The notes under the pieces: generated by a model | Databases searched by the model: none | What the model was told of the DNA's origin: nothing | Seen by the model: only the letters and a program-made list of their open reading frames with translations | Shown: positions 1 through 10,054 of the stretch, piece by piece | How positions within the stretch are numbered: position 1 is the stretch's first letter | Layout: every line of letters starts with the position of its first letter | Source of the DNA: Panicum virgatum | Lineage: Eukaryota; Streptophyta; Magnoliopsida; Poales; Poaceae | NCBI RefSeq assembly: GCF_016808335.1 | Contig: NC_053145.1 | Location: forward strand, 25,262,001-25,326,000 | DNA length: 64,000 bases | Direction of reading: 5' to 3' | Made by a program: the position numbers and the translations under genes

Positions 1-303
1 AACATAAGAAGGATTTTGAATTCAAAGGACTTTTGTCTTTTCCAAGGCAATATCACATCAAATCTAGGCTGAAATATAAATTTTGCTGCCAAGTAATGAT
101 TACACTACATTTTTCAAATAAACCCTCCACAAAAGCTATAATCACACATCCTATTCAAATAAAACTATAAAGTTGACCTTGGAACAATTCATAATTACAC
201 AAAGGTCCTTAAAATTTTCAAATAGGCCCTTGCTCAAACAATTTCACACATGAAGCACAGGAAATAAATGTAGTTTTATTGTGCAGACACCTAGGGTGTC
301 ACA
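1..303 (-). mobile_element. 3' LTR (partial) of non-autonomous element L2
   Basis: This is the reverse complement of the first 300 or so bases of the solo LTR at 34315-38162. It ends at 303 in TGTCACA, so on the minus strand the LTR opens TGTGACACC. A polypurine tract lies immediately upstream on the same strand (304-316), which makes it the 3' LTR of a minus-strand element. The rest of the LTR lies before the window. Confidence 0.88.
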
Positions 304-316
304 GCCTCCCCCCCCT
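304..316 (-). other. Polypurine tract of L2
   Basis: On the minus strand a run of eight G inside a purine-rich stretch directly abuts the LTR start TGTGACACC. This is the expected plus-strand primer site for reverse transcription. Confidence 0.8.
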
Positions 317-1188
317 AAAAGGAATCTCGCCCCGAGATTACAGGAAGAAAAGGAAAGGAAAGGTTTGATACCTGAATTTGTTCTAAGGAAGTCGGGAAAG
401 TTTCTTTGGAGAAAATTTTAAGTCTCCCAAGTGGCTTATTCCTCAGTATGATGATTATCTCAAGACTTCTCAAATATAACTTTAAGAAGACAGCGGAAAA
501 ATGTGATTCTAATTCAAAAGTTTACAAGGCTCAGGAAGTAAACAAACCACAATTGGTACTGGTTCATCATTTGAGATTCTATGGAATGAAAAGATCATCA
601 AGACATCAAGATGGAACTAAGGATAAAGACATGACTCAATCTCCCTCTCTCAAACCATAGACTTTCTTGGGTTTAATCAAAGTGCTCTAATAACATGCTC
701 CCCAAACCAAGTTTTCATTCAACTCATTGTTTAACCACACTAAAACATATTCATGAAAATAAACTCTAGAGATTCCTTAAGAGGACTCATGTAACATTTT
801 CCAATTCTAGGAATCAAAGTAAAAATCAGCCAAATATGCATGCACGTCCTGTTCATTCCTCACAAGATAAACAATTGCCAACTATTGTTGGGCTCACGCG
901 GTTAGCACAGTGGCATAACATAGATACGGCTCTCCCTATATAGCTAGTCGATAAATTCTAACCGTTCTTAACTTGTCGAATCGCAGTTAGTGTACCTGCA
1001 GAAGATTGACAGAACATATATATATCCATTGAACCTTTCATGCCAGCACTCATGAAAGCGTTCCCATACATTACCGCTCACTATAGAAGCGGCAGCCATA
1101 CAATTTCCGCCGTATGGCCAACATTAACATACGCCATGGAGATAGCGTATTCATGAGTTCCTTTACTCCCAATATCATCGACCGAGGG

Positions 1189-1412
1189 TTGGTATATTGG
1201 CAGCAGCTCAAGTAGGCCACTGCTTGAGCGCAGCGTTCGGTTCGCATCGCCGACGGGAAGGTCAGACTCCCTCAGTTGACTGAGTACACTTTACTTCCAA
1301 CATAGTCAACTAATAGTTGGTATATTGGAAGTACCTCAAGTAAGCCACTGGTTGAGGGCAGCATTCGGCTCGCATCACCGATGGGAAGGTCAGACTCCCT
1401 CAGCTGACTGAG
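1189..1412. repeat. Direct repeat, two 96-bp units, period 128 bp
   Basis: Positions 1189-1284 and 1317-1412 align without gaps and differ at scattered sites. Both run from TTGGTATATTGG to TGACTGAG. The 32-bp spacer has no counterpart visible outside. It lies in the non-coding L2 interior. Confidence 0.85.
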
Positions 1413-1420
1413 GATCCTTA

Positions 1421-1425
1421 CCTTC
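1421..1425. repeat. Left target-site duplication of Tekay-1 (CCTTC)
   Basis: CCTTC directly precedes the LTR terminus TGTAACACCC and is repeated exactly at 13508-13512. Confidence 0.92.
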
Positions 1426-1682
1426 TGTAACACCCGGTTTATAAAAGAACATAAACGGAGCAATCATATACGTGCCAGGATCAAGTCACACGTATATACA
1501 ACAGAATGAACAGTATATCATAGCACATATCACGTAAAAAGACATAATAAAGCGAATACGAATGTTATTTATTACATTAATGACAAAATGTCTGATACAG
1601 CAGAAGCGAAGTACAAATACGATAAAAGAACTCTCCGAAGCTGAGCAGGGCGCCACAGGGACGTCGACTGGGAGACGAACAC

Positions 1683-1738
1683 CTAGAAGTCCTCGTAGTC
1701 CTGGAAGCACTGTGCGAACTCCCTCGTGTCGGCAGGAA
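1683..1738 (-). other. LTR mini-ORF, last exon (Tekay-1 3' LTR)
   Basis: The exon is 56 bp, preceded by the acceptor CTGCTGCTCAG. It is read in phase 1 and encodes a peptide ending YEDF-like residues (FQDYEDF here) before TAG. The same 56-bp length and the same stop are found in ten LTR copies in this window. Function unknown. Confidence 0.5.
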
Positions 1739-2789
1739 CTGAGCAGCAGTAGCGTATCCAAGAGGAAAAAGTAGAGAAGAGGCAAGAGTGAGTACACAAC
1801 TTGTACTCAACAAGTATAACACAAACTATGAGGCTCTAAGGTTGGCTGACTGACTGCATTAGCTTTTATGTCTTGGCAAAATTTTATTAAAGCTGTTTAC
1901 TAACAGTTGATGAATTACCATTAACCCAGTTACATATTAATTAATCAGAATTAATCATGTCACTACTGAGAACCAAACCAAAACCAAGCCACCAAGGTAA
2001 CCCCGAGAGGCACCTCCCTCGTCGGAAGGAGCTAACCCCACTAATCAAAAGGAGGATCTGGGCCGCTCATAACCGTGAGCACGGCTAGTATACCAGTTTT
2101 ACACTCTGCAGAGGTTGCACATCTTTACCCACAAGTCGTGAGCTACGCTAGAGGTTCATCACACTTCCTTAGGTGAGATGACTAGCGACTCACTACGAGG
2201 CCGTTACAAAGAATCTCGTTGGTAAGGCGTAACTGCGAGAGTTAGGTCAGCGACGATGGGGCCCACCTCACGGGGGTACAAGCACAGGTACGCAAACCAA
2301 GCACAGACCAGCCGGAGGAGCAGGGACCATTGAAGCTTACTACTCTTGCCCCGCAGGTAAGTTACTCTAAACCAAAAAGACCTAATTAGTAAGCCAAGTC
2401 TATCCCATTCTAGCCTTGTGGTAGCGCTGTTGTCCCAGGTTGTCGCTCTATGAACCGGTCCTTATGGAGAGTGGCCAACCAAGCACTAAGCACCGTGCTG
2501 GCCCCCTAAACCATGTTTCTACAAAAACCATCTTTTAACGAGACGTGAGCCACTCAAGCCACACAGAGTGCCAGTCTCAGAATTAAGTTCAAGTAAACCA
2601 TTAATCAAATTAATTAAAAAGGAACAGAGTGTGTTATAGCGCAGCAACCTAGCACAGCTAACCAAAATGCAACCCAAAGGTATATATAAAGGATATAAAG
2701 TGGCTAGGAAAGTTCTTATAGGCATACAGTATTGAAATGCAGCATGAAATTATATTTAAAGTGATAGGTGGTGTTCATGTTATACTTGC

Positions 2790-2879
2790 CTTCCTCGTAC
2801 TGCTCTGGCTGCTGCTCAAACTGCTCCGAAGATGGCTGCTCCGGGTACTGGTACTGGGGCTCCTCAGATGGATCAACGT
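2790..2879 (-). other. LTR mini-ORF, symmetric 90-bp exon (Tekay-1 3' LTR)
   Basis: The exon is bounded by the acceptor GTGAGTAG and the donor AAG|GCAAGT, a strong GC-type donor. Both boundaries are phase 1. The open frame encodes an acidic, Gln/Tyr-rich stretch (EEPQYQYPEQ core, then EQYEE). Joining to the 56-bp last exon keeps the frame. Confidence 0.5.
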
Positions 2880-4876
2880 CTACTCACGAACACATGGCCA
2901 AAAACAAGGCACAACAATAAGCATACAAGCAAACACTAACAAAAAACTAAGAAATAGTACATCAATACATAAAAACAGCAAGAAAAACTAAGCTAAAACT
3001 ATTCTACGCGTTACAACAATCGCGTGGATATAAAGAACGCCTAAAACGGAGCTAAAACGCATATTCTAGGCTAAAAACAAGGTTCAGAGGCTAAACTGCA
3101 AGAAATCTAAGGTTCCAGGGGCTTTTCTGCAAAAACCGAGGGCCTAAACATAAATAACAGAAAGATCCGAGGTCAAACACGCAAAAACGTCAAGCCTGGA
3201 CTGCGGGTCCTATTTTAAAGAAACTCAGGGGGCTACGCATTAAAAACAGGACTGAAATCTAATTATTTTTGAACTCAGGTGGACCGCGGGTTGATTTCAA
3301 TGAAGGTGGGGGTCTCTTATGCAAAAAGAGCGGGCCGAACCGGTACGTTTGAATCTCGGCCGCAGGATTAAGATCTGGCGGCTCAGATCTAAAGGATCCT
3401 AGATCTAATCGTAACCGTAGACTCCGGATCTGACGGCGCAGGGGGTTTGGGCGCGCGGGCGGCGGTGGGACACCGCCGGCGGCGAATCCCGCGGCGGGGG
3501 ATCGCCGGCGGGTGGCGTTTCTGGGGTTCCCGGGCTCAGCTCGGCCTGGGATTTGGTCGTGGATGTTGTCCGCGGCATGCGTAACACACTCATGCGCTCA
3601 GAGTAGCGGATTGGGGTTCGGGATGGCGTGTGTTGCGGCGGTGGCGGATGTACACGGCGGAGCATCGCCGGCGAATGGGGTTCTGGGGGTGCTGGGGCTT
3701 CGGATCCACAAAAACTAGCGCCAAAAGGTAGAATAGACTGGGGCGTGGCACACCGAGGGTGCGGGGCGGACGGATTCGTAGCGTAGAGGGGTCGGCGGCG
3801 GGTTTGGCGGCGGCGCAGAGGCGGCGCTTGTCCGGAGCTCGAGGAGAAGGCGCTGCAGAGCTTGCTCTGGCCTTGGATCTCCTCAATAAGGTGCGGGGTC
3901 GTGCTGCAAACGAGAACCAAGGGTCAGTCGAACCGGAGAGCCACCGGCGGCGTGGAATCGGGGTGGCGTAGGGTTTACCGGCGGCGAGGTCGTGGGTGAA
4001 ATCCGGCCGCTGCTCGGGTCGGGGTTGCGGTTGGAGACTTCGGGAAAGTTCCTGGTGTCGGGACGGAACCGCTACGGGGGCCTGGGCCGACGGCGGTTCG
4101 GCGGAGCAGCGCAGGCGCGGCGGGGCAGGGAGCTCTGCTCCCGCGGAGCGAGTGAAGGCGGCGGCTAGGGTTTGAGGGGCGGCGCGAGGGTGGATGGGGT
4201 GCAGGGGGGGCCGTGGGGAGCCAATTTAAGGGCCTGCGGGGATCTTGGGGAGGCGTGCCGTGGGGGACGCGGGCGAGATCTCCGGCGGGGGAAACGGGTT
4301 CCGTTGGCGCGCTGGAGAAGGAAAGGGGGAGGAGGGCGATGATAGGTGGGTCCGTCCGGTCAGTGGGAGCGCGGGCGACGCATTTGCGGGATGAGCGGCT
4401 GGCTTGGGCTCGGGCGAGCGGACTGGGCCGGGGGGGTGGCACTGCTGGCTGGGCCTGCTCGGGCTGGACGAGGGAGAGGCTGGGCTAGGCCGGACTGGCG
4501 CACTGGGCCAGGGAGGGAAAAGGGCCGGTGGGAGAGGGAGAGCGGGCTGGGCCCGGTTGCTGAGTTTTGGGCTGGGTTAGTTTGAGTTGGGTTTGGATTT
4601 TGGGTTCCTTTCCTTTTCCATTTCTTTTTCCTTTCCTCTCAACTCAAAACTATTTGAATTCAAATGAATTTGATTTCAAACTCCTATACAAACAAACAAA
4701 ACAAAACCATGCATCAGTATGAATGCAACAACAAAATTTAAACCTAGATAAATTTTAATCACTTGAGGAATAAAAATTTTAGATTAAATGCAAGTCTAAC
4801 ACAATAAACCTTAGAAAATTAAATAAGGCCAATTAAATTTATTAATAAATGCTGAAATTTAAATTAGGGTGTTACA

Positions 4877-4892
4877 GACCCTACCCCCTTAA
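4877..4892 (-). other. Polypurine tract of Tekay-1
   Basis: On the minus strand AAGGGGGTAGGGTC abuts the 3' LTR start TGTAACACCC. Confidence 0.85.
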
Positions 4893-4912
4893 AGAAATCT
4901 CGTCCCCGAGAT

Positions 4913-5470
4913 TTAGCTGGGCTGGCTAGCAAAGAGATCTGGATATGTCTTCTTCAGCTCATCTTCTCGCTCCCATGTAGCCTTAGCTTCACTGTGGTGA
5001 CTCCACTGAACTCTGCACATCTTGATACGCTTGTTCCGAGTAACCCTCTCTGATGTCTCCAGAATCTTCACCGGATGCTCAGTATAAGTCAGATCTTCCT
5101 GCACATCTACTCCATCCAGTGGTGCCTGCTCCTCGGGTACTCGCAAACACCTCTTCAGCTGAGATATGTGGAAGACATCATGAACTCCCGAGAGGCTGAG
5201 AGGTAACTCCAGGCGATAATCAACTTCGCCTTTCCGCTTTAGCACCTTGAATGGCCCCACATACCGAGGTGCTAACTTCCCCTTGACATTGAATCTGCGG
5301 ATTCCTCTCATCGGAGACACCTTCAGGTACACATAATCACCAACACTGAAAGTCAGATCTCTCCGTTTGCCATCAGCATAGCTCTTCTGTCTGCTCTGTG
5401 CAATCCTCAGATTTTCTCGCACAGCATGAACCATCTGCTCTGCATCATCTATGATCTCAGGGCCAAAGAG
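4913..5470 (-). pseudogene. pol: pol C-terminus: integrase end plus chromodomain (Tekay-1)
   Basis: The in-frame continuation of pol after the TAG at 5471-5473. It carries the integrase C-terminal region (SVGDYVYLKV, then KLAPRYVGPFKV, then [10 protein letters not shown]) and a C-terminal chromodomain with the aromatic/charged pattern RVQW...TWEREDEL. In chromoviruses this domain directs integration toward marked chromatin. It ends TAA at 4913-4915, about 20 bp from the polypurine tract. Domain content is read directly; targeting is known for the family and inferred here. Confidence 0.9.
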
Positions 5471-7414
5471 CTACTTCTCACCAATCTGATCCCAATAGAG
5501 AGGAGTCCTGCACTTCCTGCCATACAATGCCTCGAAGGGGGACTTCTTCAGACTGGCCTGATAGCTGTTGTTATATGAGAACTCAGCATAAGACAGGCAC
5601 TTATCCCAACTAGTACCGTACTGAATGGCACAAGCTCTCAGCATATCCTCCAACACTTGGTTGGTTCTCTCTGTCTGCCCATCTGTCTGAGGGTGATAAG
5701 CCGTACTGAAATGCAGCTTCGTATCCAGCGAATCATGGAGCTGCTCCCAGAACCGAGAAGTGAACTGAGACCCTCTGTCAGATATGATCTTCTTGGGCAC
5801 ACCATGCAAGCAGACAATCCGAGAGATGTACAACTCTGCTAGTCTAGCACCGGAGTAAGTAGTGTTCACTGGAATGAAGTGAGCAACCTTCGTCAATCGA
5901 TCCACTACTACCCATATAGAGTTGTACCCTTTCTGAGTACGAGGCAACCCAACAATGAAGTCCATAGTGATTTCCTCCCATTTCCACTCTGGAATCTTCA
6001 AAGGCTGTAACAGACTTGCTGGCCTCTGATGCTCAGCCTTGACACGCTGACAGGTGTCACAAATAGCCACATACTCTGCCACTGAATGCTTCATCCCATA
6101 CCACCAGAAATGTTCCTTCAGATCATAGTACATCTTCGTGCTGCCCGGATGAATAGAGTATGCTGTATCATGGGCCTCACTCAGAATCAACTTCCGGAGA
6201 TCCTTCACATCTGGAACACAGATTCGGTTCTTGTACCACAAGGTACCCTGATCATCCTCTCTGAAGTGTGGGGCCTTGCCCTTCTTGAGCAACTCACGGA
6301 TCTCCTGCAGCTTCTCATCATCTTTCTGATGCTGCCTGATCTCTGCCTCTAGAGTCGGTACTACCTCAAATGCTGCACTGTAGGTATGATGCAAGAAGCC
6401 CAGACTCAACTGCTCAAACTCCTCGCATAACTCTGGAGGCATCTGGAAAGCGACGGCCATGTTGACATAACTTCTTCTGCTCAGAGCATCTGCTACAACA
6501 TTGGCCTTGCCCGGATGATAGTGAATCTCCAGGTCATAATCCTTGACCAACTCTAGCCATCTTCTCTGCCGCATGTTCAGCTCATTCTGCGTGAAAATAT
6601 ACTTGAGGCTCTTGTGATCCGTGTAGATATCACAACGCTGTCCATACAAGTAATGCCTCCAAATCTTCAGAGCATGCACAACTGCGGCTAACTCAAGATC
6701 ATGGGTGGGATAATTCAGCTCATGCCGACGTAACTGCCGTGAAGCATAAGCAATCACTCTGCCCTCCTGCATTAGAACACAACCAAGACCATCCTTCGAA
6801 GCATCACAATACACCGTGAACCTCTTCGTCTGGTCTGGCAGAGTCAGGACTGGCGCCGTAGTCAACCTTTTCTTTAGCTCATCGAAGGCCCTCTGACGCT
6901 CATCAGTCCACACGAAAGCCACATTTTTCTCCAGCAAAGAAGTCAAAGGCTTCGCGATCTTGGAGAAATTCTCAATGAACCTCCGATAATATCCAGCTAA
7001 GCCCAAGAATGACCTGACTTCCTTTACTATCGGCGGTGTCTCCCACTCTAGCACATCCTTCACCTTGCTCGGATCAACAGCAATACCTCCCTGAGAGATA
7101 ACATGACCGAGGAATGGAACCTCGTCAATCCAGAACTCGCACTTGCTGAACTTGGCATACAGCTGATGCTCTCTCAATCTCTGCAATACGAGTCTCAGAT
7201 GCTCCTCATGCTCTTCTTCTATCTTGGAGAAGATCAGAATATCATCAATGAAGATCACCACGAAAACATCCAGATAGTCCATGAAAACCATATTCATCAG
7301 ATGCATGAAGAAAGCCGGGGCATTAGTCAAGCCGAAGGACATGACTGTATACTCATATAGCCCGTACTTGCATGTGAATGCCGTCTTCGGAATATCCCCA
7401 GGACGGATCCTCAG
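5471..7414 (-). pseudogene. pol: pol: RT (C-terminal part), RNase H, integrase (Tekay-1)
   Basis: A single open frame between two TAG stops. It starts within RT, with [12 protein letters not shown] and the catalytic FIDD box near 7240. RNase H follows ([20 protein letters not shown]). Integrase has an H-H-C-C zinc site (ending ICDTC) and D, D, E catalytic residues in [15 protein letters not shown] and [10 protein letters not shown] canonical full set of motifs is present. The terminal TAG at 5471-5473 replaces the CAG seen in the D copy, so integrase is separated from its C-terminal domain. Confidence 0.93.
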
Positions 7415-8269
7415 CTAAAAATAACCCGAACGAAGATCAATCTTCGAGAATATACGAGCACCTCGAAGCAAATCAAAGAGATCCTCAATACGGGGCAGTG
7501 GATGCTTGTTCTTGATAGTAACTGCATTCAGCTCCCGATAATCGACACACATCCTCTTCGAGCCATCCTTCTTATCTACCAGCAACAATGGGAAAGCCCA
7601 AGGAGAGAAGCTGCGATGGATATAGCCCTTGGCTAGCAACTCATCAATAGTTTTCTTGACTTCTTCATGCTCTATAGGTGCCATACGGTAGGGCCGCTTT
7701 GCAATAGGAGCTGTGCTAGGCAAGAGATCAATACAAAACTCAATGGCGCGTTCAGGCAGCATACCTGGTAGATCATCCGGAAAGACATCCAGGAATTCAG
7801 ACACCACGCGAATACCGTCCGTGGGTCTAGCCTCCATCTGGTGAAGAAATCCCGAAGGCTCCACTGCACTGATAACTACCTCTTGGCCATTGGAAGCTGA
7901 TAGCAAGACTGTCCTCTGAGCACAATCTATCCGGACTCCCCACTTGGCCAGAGTCTCCATTCCTAGAATGACATCAATGCCCTTGGTGTCTAGCACCATC
8001 AGATTAGTATAGAACTCTACTCTCCTCAAGGAAACACTGACTCTCGGGCAGTAAGTGTGAGACCTCAACTGTCCTCCCGATGAAGATACTAACAGGCACC
8101 TCTTTAATGTGCTAGTATGAATACCATGATGCTCGACAAAAGACTGAGTAATGAAGGAATGTGTAGCACCAGTATCGAAAAGCACTGTAGCTGGATATGA
8201 ATTAACCATGAACGTACCAATAACCACGTTGGGAGTCTCGGCCGCTGACTCGGCCGTCACGTGGTTCAC
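7415..8269 (-). pseudogene. pol: Protease and N-terminal RT (Tekay-1)
   Basis: The frame opens just after the gag zinc knuckle. The aspartic protease active site [10 protein letters not shown] lies near 8174, with the second motif [13 protein letters not shown] downstream. RT begins with the region around [14 protein letters not shown], then [20 protein letters not shown] and FSKIDL. It stops at TAG 7415-7417, where copy P reads CAG; the same frame then continues directly into 5471-7414. Confidence 0.92.
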
Positions 8270-8857
8270 TCTGCCCTGAAGTGGCGCCCTGGGCTGAGCT
8301 GGGCGCCCCTGCTGTCCCGCCTGCGCCTTCCAGGGGCAAGCGTTGGCGTAGTGCCCCGGCTGGCCGCAGTGAAAGCAGGTACGAGGGGGTCCCTTAGCCC
8401 GCTGTCCGGTAGGAGCTGCCGGACGTGGAGCCTGCGGTGCTGGTGGAGCAGCACGAGCCGGAGGTGCCGGTAACCTCTGGCCCTGCCCCGCCTGCTGCTG
8501 CTGTCGATGCGGGTACTGCTGCGGTGGCCTCTGCTGGTACTGCTGAGGAGGCCGGTACTGAGGCTGCTGGTACTGCTGAGGCTGCTAGAGGCGAGGACGA
8601 GTGTTGCTGCCGGAAGCAACAGGGACAATCTTCCTCTTCTTATCCTCCATCTCTAAGTGCTTGCGCTCAGTGTTGAGCGCGCTGTCAACCAGATGGTTGA
8701 AGTCGTCGAAGCGGGGGTTAAGTAGCGCGTACTGGAGGTAGTCCTCAAGGCCCTCCATGAAGTGCTCCTGCTTCTTGCGGTCATCCGCAACATCGGCAGG
8801 GGCGTAGCGAGCAAGCTGCAGAAAGCGATCACGATACTCCGTGACCGACATAGTCCC
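8270..8857 (-). pseudogene. gag: gag, second exon with CCHC zinc knuckle (Tekay-1)
   Basis: It begins at the intron acceptor CTTCAG|GGGACT and encodes the capsid C-terminal part (MSVTEYRDRFLQLARYAP, then a region ending LEMEDKKRKIVP), a Gln/Pro/Tyr-rich linker, and the nucleocapsid knuckle [14 protein letters not shown] (CX2CX4HX4C) near 8330-8385. One TAG at 8585-8587 interrupts the frame; copy P has CAG there. It runs in frame into the protease. Confidence 0.9.
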
Positions 8858-8967
8858 CTGAAGTGACAAAGATAGATAGATATCGAAAGATTAACTCAAG
8901 ATTCATGAGGATAGAACAAGGGGCATTAGTTCAAAAGAAACCGCTGAATGATTATATTTAAGATTAC
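8858..8967 (-). other. gag intron, 110 bp, GT-AG (Tekay-1)
   Basis: The gag frame breaks after ...FLALK and resumes at GTMSVTEYRD. The intervening 110 bp starts GTAATC, ends in a pyrimidine-rich TTTGTCACTTCAG, is not a multiple of three and contains in-frame TAA. The same intron (113 bp) occurs at the same place in copy P. Unspliced RNA would give a gag that ends about 13 codons into the intron. Confidence 0.78.
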
Positions 8968-9483
8968 CTACTTCAGTGCAAGGAACTCCTTCTGCTTCAT
9001 CTTCATTACGCTCGCGGGGACGTTGTGGCTGCGGAACCGCTCCCAAAATAGGAGCCAAGTGAGAGCCTCGCGGTCCTGAACCGGGTGGGACTCCCACCAG
9101 TCCAAAGCTGCCCCTCGCAGCTGTCCTGCTGCGTACAGAACTCTCTCCCGATCATCGCACTGGGCGATGTCCAGCTGACGCTCCACTGCACGGAGCCAGT
9201 CGTCAGCCTGAAGAGGGTCGGACGTGTGAGAAAATGTCGGCGGGTGACCCCTCAGGAACTCGGCACGCCTGTCGCGAGGCTGCGGCGGTGGAGGAGGCGG
9301 AGGCTGAGTGTGAGCCTGCTGAAGTGCCTGAACCGTGTTGTTCAGGGTGGCCATCATCTGCATCTGGAGCTGGAAGTACTGCTCCGGAGTCAAAGGCGGA
9401 GGCATCGGGATCCCGGTCCCCTGGGTGTTCTGACCCTGGTTGTTCTGCCCCTGCTGGTCAGAACCATGCCTGGTGTTCACCAT
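8968..9483 (-). pseudogene. gag: gag, first exon (Tekay-1)
   Basis: The start chosen is the ATG at 9483 (MVNTRHG), which matches the start in copy P. An upstream in-frame extension exists but is not shared. It contains a Pro-rich stretch and the gag capsid core around ADDWLRAVERQL and GAALDWWES. The last codon before the intron donor is TAG (8968-8970), CAG in copy P. Confidence 0.9.
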
Positions 9484-10054
9484 CTGATTTTGGACAAAAG
9501 ATTTCACGAGTAAGGATATTGCAGGAATAAATTCAGATGGATATGATAACTCTTTGCGGAAAAAGACTCAGCCATGATAAAGTAGACAGGATAGAGTGGA
9601 CTGTTTTACCCCCAATGATCTAACTCATTTCATTAATTAGTTAACTTTAATATTAGGGTGATTTTCTTTAAACAAATTTAAACTACTAAGCTATGCAATC
9701 ATTCAAAATCCAAATCAAACATGTAGCATAATAACAAGCAGACAATTTTCACAACTTAGCCGAGTTTAACATACGACTCGACTAGCACAATGCGTCGCGG
9801 ATCGTGCTATCGTATTATTATAAAATGGTCACCTAGCTAATACTCATTGTGGTCAGATGACTGATTCAGGCCAAAATCTACGAAAACTATTCTTTAGAGA
9901 GAGAAATCAAGGCAAGACGGGTAAAAGTCATAGGATTCAAGGGGTATAATAGTAAAATAGTTTCAGCAGGCAAGGATTGGAGAGAAGAAGTCCTACAACT
10001 CGACTAGTTTTATCTAGGCTTCGTCCTACAGTCGATACGGCTCTGATACCACTC
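9484..10054 (-). other. Tekay-1 leader between primer site and gag
   Basis: AT-rich untranslated leader with no coding signal. It is homologous to 28981-29548 in P and to the interiors of N (53119-53724) and M (60264-60852). Confidence 0.8.
10040..10051 (-). other. Primer binding site, tRNA-iMet (Tekay-1)
   Basis: On the minus strand TGGTATCAGAGC follows the 5' LTR end after the 3-bp spacer GAG. This is complementary to the 3' end of plant initiator tRNA-Met. Confidence 0.92.

Larger units (their letters stand above)
304..1425 (-). mobile_element. L2 interior, 3' part, non-coding
   Basis: The segment lies between the L2 polypurine tract and the left target duplication of Tekay-1. No gag, protease, RT, RNase H, integrase or chromodomain motif is visible in any frame. 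It contains a direct duplication at 1189-1412. With 13513-13785 on the far side of Tekay-1 it makes an interior of only about 1.4 kb, far too short for gag-pol, so L2 is a LARD-like non-autonomous element dependent on enzymes from elsewhere. Confidence 0.75.
1426..4876 (-). repeat. Tekay-1 3' LTR
   Basis: It is collinear with 10055-13507 and shares the TGTAACACCC...GGGTGTTACA termini. It includes a GC-rich block (about 3400-4560 on the plus map) corresponding to the U3/R promoter and leader part, and AT-rich flanks. It holds both exons of the LTR mini-ORF (1683-1738 and 2790-2879). Confidence 0.93.

Noticed and set aside
3405..4585. Several long overlapping ORFs on both strands in the GC-rich part of the Tekay-1 LTR
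   Set aside because: Open in several frames at once because of high GC. They are Pro/Arg/Ala-rich, with no motif, and most are not conserved in frame between the two LTRs.
10031..10054. tRNA gene fragment (GGTATCAGAGC motif, also at 13772, 28984, 53122 and 60838)
   Set aside because: Each is a 12-bp match next to an LTR end, i.e. a primer binding site. No cloverleaf can be formed around it.
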